Part shown: positions 46,690 through 58,855 of the stretch, piece by piece | How positions within the stretch are numbered: position 1 is the stretch's first letter | Layout: the number at the start of each line of letters is the position of its first letter | From: Doris montereyensis | Lineage: Eukaryota > Mollusca > Gastropoda > Nudibranchia > Dorididae | Assembly (NCBI GenBank): GCA_037039925.1 | Contig: JAXRKP010000098.1 | Location: 110,001 to 174,000, forward strand | Direction: 5' to 3' | Length of the DNA: 64,000 bases | Position numbers and translations under genes: made by a program | The notes under the pieces: generated by a model | What the model was told of the DNA's origin: nothing | What the model saw: the letters and a program-made list of their open reading frames with translations, nothing else | Database searches by the model: none

Positions 46690-48918
46690 CAAGGGCTAAG
46701 TAACCTGATGAAAGGCATAATGTACGACATGAACAACTCAGGAACCAGATGAAAGACATCATGTGGGACTTGAACGACTCAGGAACCAGATGAAAGACAT
46801 CATGTGCGACTTGAACGACTCAGGAACCTGATGAAAGGCATCATGTGGGACATGAACAACTCAGGAACCAGATGAAAGACATCATGTGGGACATGAACAA
46901 CTCAGGAACCAGATGAAAGACATCATGTGGGACATGAACAACTCAGGAACCAGATGAAAGGCATCATGTGCGACTTGAACGACTCAGGAACCAGATGAAA
47001 GACATCATGTGGGACATGAACAACTCAAGAACCAGATGAAAGACATCATGTGGGACATGAACAACTCAGGAACCAGATGAAAGACATCATGTGGGACATG
47101 AACAACTCAGGAACCAGATGAAAGGCATCATGTGGGACATGAACAACTCAGGAACCAGATGAAAGACATAATGTACGACATGAACAACTCAGGAACCAGA
47201 TGAAAGACATCATGTCCGACTTGAACAACTCAGGAACCAGATGAAAGGCATTATGTGGGACATGAACAACTCAGGAACCAGATGAAAGGCATCATGTGGG
47301 ACATGAACAACTCAGGAACCAGATGAAAGGCATCATGTGGGACATGAACAACTCAGGAACCTGATAAAAGGCATCATGTGGGACATGAACAACTCAGGAA
47401 CCAGATGAAAGACATCATGTCCGACTTGAACAACTCAGGAACCAGATGAAAGGCATTATGTACGACATGAACAACTCAGGAACCAGATGAAAGGCATCAT
47501 GTGGGACATGAACAACTCAGGAACCAGATGAAAGGCATCATGTGGGACATGAACAACTCAGGAACCTGATAAAAGGCATCATGTGGGACATGAACAACTC
47601 AGGAACCAGATGAAAGACATCATGTCCGACTTGAACAACTCAGGAACCAGATGAAAGACATAATGCGCGACATAAACAACTCAGCAACCAGATGAAAGAC
47701 ATCATGTGGGACATGAACAACTCAGGAACCAGATGAAAGGCATAATGTCCGACTTGAACAACTCAGGAACCTGATGAAAAGAATCATGTGCGACTTGAAC
47801 AACTCAGGAACCTGATGAAAGGCATCATGTCCGACTTGAACAACTCAGGAACCTGATGAAAGGCATCATGTCCGACTTGAACAACTCAGGAACCTGATGA
47901 AAGGCATCATGTGCGACTTGAACAACTCAGGAACCAGATGAAAGGCATAATGTGGGACATGAACAACTCAGGAACCAGATGAAAGGCATAATGTGGGACA
48001 TGAACAACTCAGGAACCAGATGAAAGACATCATGTGGGACATGAACAACTCAGGAACCAGATGAAAGACATCATGTGGGACATGAACAACTCAGGAACCA
48101 GATGAAAGACATAATGTGGGACATGAACAACTCAGGAACCAGATGAAAGGCATAATGTGGGACATGAACAACTCAGGAACCAGATGAAAGGCATCATGTG
48201 GGACATGAACAACTCAGGAACCAGATGAAAGGCATCATGTGGGACATGAACAACTCAGGAACCAGATGAAAGACATCATGTCCGACATGAACAACTCAGG
48301 AACCAGATAAAAGGCATCATGTGGGACATGAACAACTCAGGAACCAGATGAAAGGCATAATGTACGACATAAACAACTCAGGAACCAGATGAAAGACATC
48401 ATGTGGGACATGAACAACTCAGGAACCAAATGAAAGGCATAATGTATGACATGAACAACTCAGGAACCAGATGAAAGGCATCATGTGGGACATGAACAAC
48501 TCAGGAACCAGATGAAAGGCATCATGTGGGACATGAACAACTCAGGAACCAGATGAAAGGCATCATGTGGGACATGAACAACTCAGGAACCAGATGAAAG
48601 GCATCATGTGGGACATGAACAACTCAGGACATGAACAACTCAGGAACCAGATGGGACATGACATGAAACTCAGGAACCAGATCATCATGTGGGACATGAA
48701 CAACTCAGGAACCAGATGAAAGGCATAATGTACGACATGAACAACTCAGGAACCAGATGAAAGGCATAATGTACGACATGAACAACTCAGGAACCAGATG
48801 AAAGGCATAATGTACGACATGAACAACTCAGGAACCTGATGAAAAGAATCACGTGCGACTTGAACTCAGGAACCCCATGAAAGGCATCATGTGCGACTTG
48901 AACAACTCAGGAATCACT
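46690..48918. repeat. 41-bp satellite array, about 54 copies, with higher-order structure
   Basis: Monomer GAACCAGATGAAAGGCATCA, then TGTGGGACATGAACAACTCA plus G. Variants are GGCAT/GACAT, CATC/CATA, GTGGGAC/GTCCGAC/GTACGAC, and CATGAAC/CTTGAAC. The GACATCATGTCCGACTTG variant recurs at 47,206, 47,411 and 47,616, exactly 205 bp (five monomers) apart, with matching neighbours including the rare CCTGATAAAAG. A disrupted patch lies at 48,625-48,690. Confidence 0.93.
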
Positions 48919-48919
48919 T

Positions 48920-49325
48920 GATTGATGACATTGATCAACAAGAGCTAAGAGCCTGTCTCTATGGACTGAGCATTATATAAATGTCTAGTTTTATTATTAT
49001 GATTATAATAATCATATGATGTACATTCACCACTTTCCCTACAACGGACCGACTCTTCCTTTCCCCATATCATACAAATGTTTCTTCTCATAATCTCAAG
49101 AGTTTGGAAAGGACTTTTGACAGCATAAAACCATTCACAGGACCTATCGAATGGATTTGCTAATGCTAGTGATTTAGAACCAAATTTTCAAACTACTTAG
49201 TTGATTTTTTTTACATTAGATACACACAGAAATATCCTCTACATATTAAACATTATATTTATATTTATGGCCTATTTTCAACACAAAAAACCATCACTTT
49301 ACAGATGTTCTTATTCACTGAACTC
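48920..49325. other. GAB intron 1: no gene seen
   Basis: Short unique AT-rich sequence between the 41-bp and 57-bp arrays. Confidence 0.5.
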
Positions 49326-49328
49326 ATT

Positions 49329-50053
49329 TGTGATGGACTACGACTTTAGACGTAATACAACATTGCCGTACAAAATGACGGCTGTCTGTCTCTGTTTTCT
49401 ACGACTTTAGACGTAATACAACATTGCCGTACAAAATGACGGCCGTCTCTGCTACAATTTAAGACGTAATACAACATTGCCGTACAAAATGACGTCCGTC
49501 TGTTTGCTACGACTTTAGACGTAATACAACATTGCCGTACAAAATGACGGCAGTCTCTGTTTGCTACGACTTTAGACGTAATACAACATTGCCGTCCGTC
49601 TATGTTTGCTACGACTTTAGACGTAATACAACATTGCCGTACAAAATGACGGCTGTCTCTGTTTGCTACGACTTTAGACGAAATACAACATTGCCATACA
49701 AAATGACGGCCGTCTCTGTTTGCTACAACTTTAGACGTAATACAATATTGCCGTACAAAATGACGTCCGTCTCTGTTTGCTACAACTTTAGACGTAATAC
49801 AACATTGCCATAGAAAATGACGTCCGTCTCTGTTTGTTACGACTTTAGACATACAACATTTGCCGTACAAAATGACGGCTGTCTCTGTTTGCTACAACTT
49901 TAGACGTAATACAACATTGCCGTACAAAATGACGGCTGTCTCTGTTTGCTACGACTTTAGACGTAATACAACATTGCCGTACAAAATGAGCGTCCGTCTC
50001 TGTTTGCTACGACTTTAGACGTAATACAACATTGCCGTACAAAATGACGTCCG
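49329..50053. repeat. 57-bp minisatellite, about 13 copies
   Basis: Monomer TTTGCTACGACTTTAGACGT, then AATACAACATTGCCGTACAA, then AATGACGGCTGTCTCTG. One unit near 49,590 lacks the ACAAAATGACGG segment. Being divisible by three, it yields open frames on both strands that are not genes. Confidence 0.92.
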
Positions 50054-50054
50054 T

Positions 50055-51125
50055 GCTCCTGGGGTGATTTTTTCTTGCTTTTGAGTTTGGATTTTGCTTT
50101 TAGTATGTACATGATTAACTGTCAAAATATAGTCATCCTATTTCATTGAAAAGTTTGTAGCATCCTTGGTTGCCATAGAAACTGCCACTATCTTGGATTT
50201 TGACCCAATTTTCAAAATCTATCTCCTCCTTAATTATGAATAAAATCACCCAAAACCAGTGCAGATTGTCTTTTCCATTCAATATCTCAAGAGTGAAGTC
50301 GGGTCTTATTGATATTTTGGATAGGTTTTTTTTATGAATTTTTAAAAATAATATATATCTGGAATATACAAAAACGGCATTTTTATAACAAAAATTTCTT
50401 CTCTCAAAAAGTTTACAAGATAAAAAAAACAAAACAACGTCATTCTATTAACATTGAGAAGAGCAACCTGTGTGCCAAATATATACAAATCGTTTGGTAA
50501 ATGGCGAAAGAGATAGAATTTTAGTGTGAAAAATGCAAGTAAAAAAATCAAAAGAAAATAACACAAAACAAACGCTTCAGACGGGTTTCTCTTGTAGCAA
50601 CCCCCTTACTCTTTCAACGGTCTCTGGTATTGTTATTAATGTAAAGAGGATTTTTTTTTTCAATTTAATGAGTCTAATATCTCAATATTAAGTCAAAACA
50701 ATGTAAAACCTGTTTGGTTTGAAAATTCAAGATTCACATGAAATTTACATTTTCAATAAAAAAAAAAAAGGTAATTTCAACAGAATCCATTTTATCTTTC
50801 AGATTGATTTTTTTTATTATGTCAGATTCATTAAGACAAAAAAAAATATATACAAAAATAACGCTCTGCTATCGGGTGAATAGTTTAGAAAATAAACGAT
50901 CATGTTTTGTTTTGTTTTTGCAGTAACTTGCCTAACATTTCAAAGGGATTTTAAAAGTGCAAAATATGAAAACTGATCCAGTGATTTTTTCTCTCTGAAA
51001 GTGAAGTGCTTTCTCTATGACCATTGGGTACTTTATACCACAAGAAAAGCCCATGATGAATATAATGTAAGCATGCTAAAGCCAGGATCTGAACCCCTGA
51101 ACTTCAGGCACAGCTATGGTATCAA
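50055..51125. other. GAB intron 1: no gene seen
   Basis: Very AT-rich unique sequence with A and T runs. No exon, RNA gene or element recognised. Confidence 0.5.
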
Positions 51126-51130
51126 TATAT

Positions 51131-52355
51131 CAGTGGAACACGGTTAAACCGAAAACTGTTAAACCAAAAAAGATCGATAAACCGAAAGGATTTGGAATCC
51201 CCGATCTTTTCTTCTCTTTGTCTTTGTTAAATAAATAGCGATAAACCGAAATAAAAATTCACTGAGTTGCGGTCCAAAAAGTCAGCCTACAACTTTGCCG
51301 TGCTAGTTCAAGACATCCAAGAAGGCTACAATTACTAGGCTATACACTATACATGTGTACAATCACACGCAAGAGAGAGAAGTGGGGGGGAGAGATGGGT
51401 GGCGTGATGCTGCGATCAATGGCTGCTACACAGTGCGCGAGAGGCAAATTATCCGCGTGTCACCGATCAGTGATCGTCATAGTCATAGGCTGGTTCACTG
51501 CACTGTCACTGATTACGGCCACACGCGACGGCATTCCATCACGAATGTGTAAGTACTGTAAGCTGTGTGTATGCGAGTGTACACCGTGCGTGTTGACGAT
51601 TGTAATTTCTTCCTTTCCACAATCGAATCTTCAGCCACGCGGATGTTTCTTGCTTTGCTCTTCGGTACCACTACAACCTGTGACTATAAATTCCATCCAT
51701 AATTACGAAAATCATGTCGAAAAGAAAGCACAATGCGTATACCCTGCAGTTTAAGCAACAGTTGATTAAAAAGGTTGACGGGGGAAACCGAGTAAAAGTG
51801 AGATATGCCGGAAACTTGGAATTCCGAATTCTACACTCTCGACCATAATGGCTAAGAGGGAGCAGATAGAAAACAAGGCTAGCAGCAGTACATTCTTTTA
51901 GCCTGCAACTCAGAAGATGAAGAAGTGCAGCCACGAAAACGTTGAGGCGGCGCTTTTTATATGGTTTACTAGTGCTCGAAACCTAAATGTTCCTATATCA
52001 ATATCAGGACCTATTCTAATGGAGAAAGCGTTGATGATTGCCGAAGAACTGAACAGCGATTTCGAGCCCAAAACTGGCTGGCTTGAACGACTTAAACATA
52101 GAAGGGGGATTTCTTTCCGTAACACAAAAAAAAACAACTAAACATACATGAAGACAAACCTGCATCATAGGGTCCACGGCAGGCCACGCCGTGTGCATGA
52201 CGTCAAGGAGACAACTCTAGAAATATTTTATACATTATTACTTCCCTTTACCGAACGTCATTTCTGAGGGACTAGCGTTAAACCGAAAAGACCTCTACTA
52301 AACCGAAATACATTGACCGGTCCCGTCACTTTCGGTTTAAACGTGTTCTCCACTG
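51131..52355 (+). mobile_element. Tigger/pogo-like transposon, internally deleted
   Basis: The element is bounded by CAGTGGAACACGGTTAAACC on the left and, from the other strand, CAGTGGAGAACACGTTTAAA on the right, both continuing into CCGAAA. Sub-terminal ..AAACCGAAA words repeat inside both ends. It encodes fragments of the CENP-B-type DNA-binding region of pogo transposases but no DDE catalytic domain, so at 1,225 bp it is a non-autonomous deletion derivative. The flank is CACTG-TA on the right and AT on the left, so the expected TA duplication is imperfect. Confidence 0.78.
51714..52141 (+). pseudogene. Pogo/Tigger transposase N-terminus (CENP-B-like HTH and Tc5-type HTH), broken
   Basis: The first frame starts MSKRKHNAYTLQFKQQLIKK. 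After a one-base shift near 51,793 it continues SKSEICRKLGIPNSTLSTI, a Psq/CENP-B N-terminal helix-turn-helix. After a stop at 51,899 a third frame (51,917-52,141) gives ENVEAALFIWFTSARNLN, ISGPILMEKALMIAEEL and GWLERLKHRRGISF, the second (Tc5-type) helix-turn-helix. Such domains bind the element's own terminal repeats. The coding sequence ends in an A run with a stop, before the DDE region would begin. Confidence 0.8.
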
Positions 52356-52359
52356 TAGT

Positions 52360-52805
52360 TAACATTACTGTAAACTCATTTAAAAATCGCTATTGCTGAA
52401 CTTAAGAGAATTTTTTAAAGGAAAATCTAGATTATACATTTAAGAATACATAATGTAAATTTGTAATTAAGTTTCAAAACTTTGTATTATTCACACATAA
52501 GACTGAGACGTTCAAAGCCAGAAAAAAAATTGTGGCGACAGAAAATAAAAGAAGCTTTGAAAGCCTTCCTTGTACTTGCCAAGTAAGGTTACATTAAAAA
52601 AAATACTTGGCTTGACTTGCAGCAAAAACGTGACAAATGAAATTGCTACAACATTTAGAACCTACATGTAAAAATATATGGTTACAAACTCTGAGACAAT
52701 CTGAGTGGCCTGGCAACAAAGCCTTTGACAAACAAAAAGCAACCAACTCATGATTATAGTATACTTCAAGCTCCTGCATTAATTACAATGGTGTATATAT
52801 GCCTA
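52360..52805. other. GAB intron 1: no gene seen
   Basis: Unique AT-rich sequence; nothing supported. Confidence 0.5.
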
Positions 52806-52808
52806 ATG

Positions 52809-52810
<2 letters not shown>

Positions 52811-52897
<87 letters not shown>

Positions 52898-52914
52898 CAG
52901 AGAGAAAGTGTGTG

Positions 52915-52953
<39 letters not shown>

Positions 52954-52968
52954 AAGTGAGAGAGAGAG

Positions 52969-53002
<34 letters not shown>
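52811..53002. repeat. Compound (TG)n(AG)n microsatellite
   Basis: TG from 52,811 to 52,840, then AG with ACAG interruptions to about 53,002. Serine/leucine-rich frames here are repeat translations. Confidence 0.92.
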
Positions 53003-53010
<8 letters not shown>

Positions 53011-53011
53011 A

Positions 53012-53165
53012 GTTTGTTTGTTTGTTTCATTGAAGTTTATCCTGTCCACCATTGCAGTGATCTGAGGGTGAGTTAAGAGGAAACAGCAAGATGAAAGATA
53101 AAGGAAAGAAGGAAAGGAAAGGAAAGAAATAGGACCTACCAGTTTCTATGTTAGGCCTCGGTCTC
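53012..53165 (-). repeat. Dispersed repeat family A, copy 7
   Basis: The best-preserved copy. On the plus strand it opens with a GTTTGTTTGTTTCATTGAAG tail, then CCTGTCCACCATTGCAGTGA, then AGAGGAAACAGCAAGATGAA, then GAAATAGGACCTACCAGT. The (GTTT)n on this side would be an AAAC tail on the minus strand. Confidence 0.7.
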
Positions 53166-53169
53166 GGCC

Positions 53170-53945
53170 ACAAGCCCATCTAACAGAGTAGTTCAGATCG
53201 GCAAAACTAAGAACGCCATTTCAAACAAAATAAACCAATCATAAACGGAAAAAACAACAACAAACGAAACAAAAACGTTGTAAGGAGCCTTCGTTAATCC
53301 AGAAAACGTACGCCAGTCCCCAGGTCCAAAAACTGTAACAAAATATGGGCTCCCATGACGGTCGGCAGCTCTGTTATTGGAACACTAGTAACAGTCCATT
53401 TATTAATAAAGACAAACTTGACGACAAAAATAAAAGCAAAGGCAGAAAACGTAAACAATTGAAACTGGGTTATGAAACGTGTGTGTTAAACAGCGACAGT
53501 ATAGTAGTAAAATGTGATCATAGACGGGATTCCTGGAAAGTGACGCTGTTACATTAAACTAGGACCATGACCTTTAGCATCAGAAAGAGGCTGAAACGGA
53601 CCAATGACTTTTTAATAGAAATAATAGTAGTTAAAACATGTAACAAAAATAAGTTTGACAAGCCAATCTGATAGTTGAAAGAGAAGATGTTACCAACTGC
53701 CGCATATGGGCGACTTGAACTATGGGAAGCAATTATCAGCCAGCCAGTTTGGGCTAAATTAAACACAGCTTGCTGCCTCGCCTGTGACCTTTTTGAGCAA
53801 GGTTAAACCATTGAATTAAAACGATCCTTGTGAGGGCATTGTCCCGCAAGTCATCTGAAAGCTGCCGTTTGGCGGTGAAATCAATGAAGTTGTCTTCCAC
53901 ATCATCTTCGCTAGCAGCACTGAATATATGACACGAGAGTATTAT
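53170..53945. other. GAB intron 1: no gene seen
   Basis: Unique sequence; a 70-codon plus-strand frame near 53,345 has no features that I recognise. It may include the unrecognisable 5' part of the LINE remnant that follows. Confidence 0.45.
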
Positions 53946-53949
53946 TTTA

Positions 53950-55250
53950 CGGATATCACTACTTAGGGAAAAGTGTATGCCAGGATACTGGAAATGAGAC
54001 TAAAGAAAAGAGTAGAGGATCAGATTGAAGAGCATCAGAGTGGATTTAGACCAGGAAGAAGTGTACAAGACCACATATTTACAATTAGACAAATAATAGA
54101 AAAATTCCTTGAGAGAAACATTGACTTGCACCTGTATTTTATTGACTTAGAAAAGGCAGTTGACACCGTGAGGAGGACGAACTATGGCATTCCTTAAAAG
54201 AACACAATGTAGAGCAAAATTTAATAGAAGCCATTAAAAGTTTTTACAATTAACCAACATGTGCAGTGAGAGTAGCTGGAAACATAGCTGCAGCATTTGA
54301 TGTAGATATAGGAGTAAGGCAGGGTTGTATCCTAAGTCCTCTTTTTTTATATTACATTTATGGATTCAGTCACAAAGGCATCCTCAAAAAGGAAGAAAAT
54401 GAATGTAGATATGTGGAAGCTCAAACCAGTAAATGTATCAATGCTTTCATTTGCTGATGATTTAGTTCTGTTTGGAAAATCAGAAAGTGACCTTCAGTCG
54501 AATATCAACATTATAAACAATGAACTAAATAAAAGAGGAATGAGAGCAAATGCACAAAGAAAACCAAAACAATGCTAGTAACTAGGGAAGCTAAAACTAG
54601 GGAAGCTAAAACTAGAGAAGTTAAAACACAAAATCTTAAATCGGGCAGGGAGAATTCCTAGGAGTAATGATTAACTCAGAGGGAAAACTAAGAGAAGAAA
54701 TCAGACAGAGAATCCAAAAGGCAAGTGCAATATATAACCGTCTAGGAAAGGCATTTGTAGGGTTTAGCAAGAATTGTCAACAAAAACCAAAATGGCAGTA
54801 TACAATACAGTTTATTGTCCTACCCTCCTCTATGGCAGCGAAACATGGACCTTAGACAGTAGAGAATACAGTAGAGTACAGGCAGCTGAAATGAAATATC
54901 TAAGAAGAGTAGTAAGGAAAACTAAAAGAGACAAACTCAGAAACACAACAATAAGAGATCAAACCAAAGCAGATGGCATAAAAATTAAGAAAGAAACGAA
55001 TCAATTGAGATGGTTTGGGCATGTAAACAGAATGAATGACAATAGAAGAGCTAAATCAGTAGTGCTTCAGCCCAAGGTAAAAGACCAAAAGGCAGACCTC
55101 GGAGAAAGTGGGAAGAAGATAACTTTTTGGGAAGGAAACAGAAAATGCCAGGACAGGGCATCCTGGAGAAAGATCATCTCGGGCATTTGAACCCATACAC
55201 CCGAAAGATAGAATGGGAACTGATAAAGAAAGAAAAAAAGAAAGAAAGAG
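53950..55250 (+). pseudogene. LINE reverse-transcriptase remnant with 3' tail
   Basis: Broken plus-strand frames give the reverse-transcriptase palm motifs in order. YARILEMRLKKRVEDQ and HQSGFRPGRSVQDHIFTIRQ come first, then motif A YFIDLEKAVDTV, motif B GVRQGCILSPL and the catalytic FADDLVLFGKSESDL. The thumb and C-terminus follow: TVYCPTLLYGSETWTLDSRE, then TNQLRWFGHVNRMND. The 3' end has CCATACACCCGAAAGATAGA and a (GAAA)n tail, shared with fragments at 46.25-46.48 kb. Several stops and frame changes, and no endonuclease domain upstream, make this a 5'-truncated dead copy in GAB intron 1, opposite to the gene. Confidence 0.85.
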
Positions 55251-55254
55251 TTCT

Positions 55255-57205
55255 ATTTTGCATTTGAAACGTTCAGGGATTCCACGTCCCCATGCTTCTT
55301 TAACTTTAATCCAAATATGCAAAGTTTTGGCTGGTGGGGAATGGATGCAGGGTTTGACAAACTATCATAACATCATTGAGTGAGATGAGGGTTGTAGGCA
55401 TATATGTAATGAGTTGGCTTTAATGGATTTCTGATATTACTTTGGCCGATGTTACATGAACCGCAAAGCCGAGATGTGCACATAAACGCTTCCGTTTACT
55501 GCAAGTGAACCTTTTCAAATAGAAATGAAGGAAAGAAAAATACTGAAAATTTCTAGATTCTAAATCTAATTTTTGTTATCACAATCCCTGTGTACGAGGC
55601 TTCCCCGCGTGGCACCGATAATTTTCTCACTCGCCCCGCTGATGAGGCTGCCACGTGTGACCACAACGTTCCTGTGATTGGAAGGCTGGGAGTGAAGCAA
55701 ATGCACAGGGGGACCCGTCATAAGAATAGGTGTGCTGAGAGTGATCAGTGGCAGGCAAAATATGGGACCCGCGGAAAAGGATTAATGCATTTTTTAATGG
55801 CTAACCCTCTTTCCCCATACCTAAAAACCAACAACCCTTTTCCCCCTCTTCCAATGTCGTGCATGTACTGAAATGTTTAGACCTCTGTGGGACGTCAAAG
55901 CATGCTTCCATGTTCCGATTTTGCAGTACATCAGTATTGTCGTAACATGTAGATCTAGATACTATTGTGCTCTATCCAATTCGTATTTTTTATCCATGAT
56001 AAACTGTTAAACGCCCATCCCCCTGGCATTTTCACGCCCCTGAGCATTTTTAGGAAGAATAGGGTTTATATTAATATTTAACACAGATCAACCAAGTGGG
56101 CGCAGGTGAGTAAAATGAAACTTGAAATGAAATTGAACCAAGTTGTCGAGTAAAACTAAAATAATGTCAAAACTAAAACTTGACACTCTACATACGACAG
56201 GTTTCACAAAATGGTCCATCCCCATTTCCCTCTTTTGTCAAAATGTACATATTTCTTACAAGTGTTACATACCACGTTAAAGCTTAGAACCTGAAGATTC
56301 CAGATATATGACTTAAAGAGATAGCAAAGGACTGTGAGGTGAGTAAATTAGCTTTTAAAAGGCATGTTTTTCAGTCAAGGGATATAACTGTGAAAATTCT
56401 AGGTCCAATGCCAGGGACGTAATGTTACTGTTACGCAAACTGCACAGGTCCGTCGACCAAGGTTTCCCTGATGTTTATTTAGTGACGTAACGGTTGGGCA
56501 TCTGGTTTGGAGAGTTCCCTGACTTTTCCCTAATTCTCAATAAGATGTGGTCTTTGTTTGCGTTTCTCGACATCTCGGGCGTGGAGTCCACGGCCGGTGC
56601 CTTACCGTTGATCAGATGACTCGCGCGTTCCGGATCACGAGGATGGATGAAAACCGATGCTTTTTTGTAAAATTCTGTGATTGTTCGCCTTTATACTATC
56701 TTTATTACGTGTTACGGGTTTATCGTGTGTACCATTCTGCTAAAACGGGTACAGTAAAATAACGAGTGAAGATGCGATACGTATAGGCCGAAGAGAACAC
56801 AGGAAAAGACAGTCCGCCGCCTCTCCCTTTCGTCGATTGAAGGCGAAGGCGAACGAACGAGAAGCGTATTGGCTTGTTACACACGGAAGAGTGCAACAGT
56901 TTTATAGTGTATGGCAACGGGCGATGTTACTCATTATCTTTTGGTTTGCTTTGATATTGGTAAACAGATAAAATACTAAAAATATTAATGACCACAATTG
57001 AATTATTGTTTTCTATGAACTAATTAAAACGTCTATTACACCGATGCTAATTAAGTTTTAACGAAAGAAAGAAAGGAAGACTTGTCAATGAGGTATACAC
57101 GAATAAAGTAATGAAATTAAATATTATTATACGTATTGTTATCATATTATAGTAACAGGGCGGGGATGAGTTATAATCAAATAATCAAATCATTCCCACT
57201 TCGTC
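55255..57205. other. GAB intron 1: no gene recognised
   Basis: Partly GC-richer than average, notably 55,590-55,760 and 56,540-56,870. A 93-codon plus frame near 55,590 and a 71-codon frame near 56,547 are open but show no recognisable domain, splice context or codon signature. Confidence 0.45.
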
Positions 57206-57211
57206 GATGTT

Positions 57212-57749
57212 TTAGTGATTACTTTGGAATAAAATGAATTGTTGTGCATTTTCAGAACTATGCTCGGTGGTATTAATAAAAAATATGTACATGTAGCACA
57301 GAATCTGGAATAAATTTTCTGACGGATAAAGCAAGCCTCCCCTGTTAAGGTTCTCTGTGTAGGAAACCACTTCATTTGAATATAAAGAGGAATCTCCCTG
57401 AAGGTTTGGAGAATCCTTATGTTTTTGACAAATATATCCACCAATATACAGAAGAGATATTTTCTCCTCTGAAGATACTCCTTTGTCTGGCAAGTCATCA
57501 ATTAACAAAAGTTCAGCATCAGTCAGAGGCTTCTCACATAAATCACAAGAATGACAAGACTGACTGTAATCAATGTTATCTTGTTCAACCTCTATCATTA
57601 GTTTCGTCTTGTCAATTGCATGGGTGTTGAGCACATCTTCCACAGTGATAGTGATATAGAAATTATTCCCAGCAGCCATCCTAAAATGCGCAAAGTGGTG
57701 TTCTAGATTTGCACTTGTAGACTGAACATTTTCTTCCCATGTTTGGAAT
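57212..57749 (-). pseudogene. Transposase-like C-terminal fragment
   Basis: A minus-strand frame of about 178 codons follows a TTTTCTTTTCAG acceptor-like site. It reads LFQTWEENVQSTSANLEHHF, then CHSCDLCEKPLTDAELLL, then ISLLYIGGYICQKHKD, then LNRGGLLYPSENLFQ, and a stop 55 residues beyond that. The pairing of [LV].Y[IV].G[YF][IV]..K with a later RGGL..PS segment is one I associate with C-terminal regions of THAP/P-element-like and related transposon proteins. No catalytic residues or terminal repeats were identified. It is nested in GAB intron 1 on the same strand and could be mistaken for a GAB exon. Confidence 0.4.
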
Positions 57750-57815
57750 AACTGAAAAGAAAAAAACATACATTTTCAAATTCTCGGTAGAAAAGTAAGT
57801 AGATCTAGCCTACTG

Positions 57816-58085
57816 AATAATAATAATAATAATAATAGTAAAAATAATAATAATAATAGTAATAGTAATAATAATAATAATAGTAAAAATAATAATAATA
57901 ATAATAATAATAACAATAATAGTAAAAATAATAATGATAATAATAATAAAAATAATAATAATAGTAATACAAATCAAAATAATAATAATATAATAATAAT
58001 AATAATAATAATAAAAATAATAATACTAATAATAGTAATAATAATGATAATAATAATAATAGTAATAATAATAATAATAATAATA
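57816..58085. repeat. (AAT)n trinucleotide repeat, about 270 bases
   Basis: AAT with scattered AGT, AAA, ACT and GAT variants. Tyr/Leu-rich frames here are artefacts. Confidence 0.95.
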
Positions 58086-58089
58086 TCTT

Positions 58090-58770
58090 CATTGTCCTTT
58101 TTCAGACAATTTGCACTAGGGTTGCAATGCCATTTAATATTTAATCTGTGGTTTAGAAATGGGTAGGCTTAACTTCGATTAATTCACAACATTAATTACA
58201 AACACAAAAGAAGCGTAATAAGCCCAGAAAAATAGCCATTTTCTAATACTTGATCTTACAGTTGAACAAAAAATATAACACGATTAGAAAAAAAAAGAAT
58301 TAGATAGATCTAGAACAAGCAAATTTCACATCAACTTCTAGTTGAACTTCTTGTCGAATCAACATCGACTTCCAAATCCAATTTACTTTCCTCACCCACT
58401 TGTTTATCATTTAGGATTCATTCAAAATCTAATAAATACGAATAATGATAATAAAATACAATGCTTACCTTGTAATGTTATCCTTTTACAGACGACAGTT
58501 TGGAAAATGTCTCTTATTGTCAAAAAGTTTGCAAAATGAATTCAAATGAAATCACAAAAGACGCGCGAACGGAACGTAATCCCATGCTATACACATGAGA
58601 TACAACAAAGCAACACTCAAAGGGCCTACTTACTACACGGGTGGCCTTCATCGCCATCCGCCTTCAATCAACGAAAGTGAGAGGCGGCGCCCTGTCTTGG
58701 TTTACTGTGTTGTCTTCGGTATAGGCCGATATTTGCCAATAGAGAGGGTCAGGAGGGAGAAAAAGAGAGG
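58090..58770. other. GAB intron 1: no gene seen
   Basis: Unique sequence. A GC-richer stretch at 58,600-58,745 (CATCGCCATCCGCCTTCAAT) has no recognisable product. Confidence 0.45.
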
Positions 58771-58773
58771 TGG

Positions 58774-58775
<2 letters not shown>

Positions 58776-58850
<75 letters not shown>
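58776..58850. repeat. (GA)n microsatellite
   Basis: About 75 bases of alternating G and A. Confidence 0.93.

Positions 58851-58854
<4 letters not shown>

Positions 58855-58855
<1 letters not shown>

Noticed and set aside
49346..49870. Long frames on both strands in the 57-bp array
   Set aside because: The period is a multiple of three and the unit lacks stops in those frames; this is expected without selection.
52783..53052. Serine/leucine-rich frames on the minus strand
   Set aside because: Translation of AG/TG microsatellites.
55590..55871. 93-codon plus-strand frame in GC-richer sequence
   Set aside because: No recognisable domain, start context or neighbours; retained only as unannotated sequence.
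57805..58092. Leucine/tyrosine-rich frame
   Set aside because: Translation of the AAT trinucleotide repeat.
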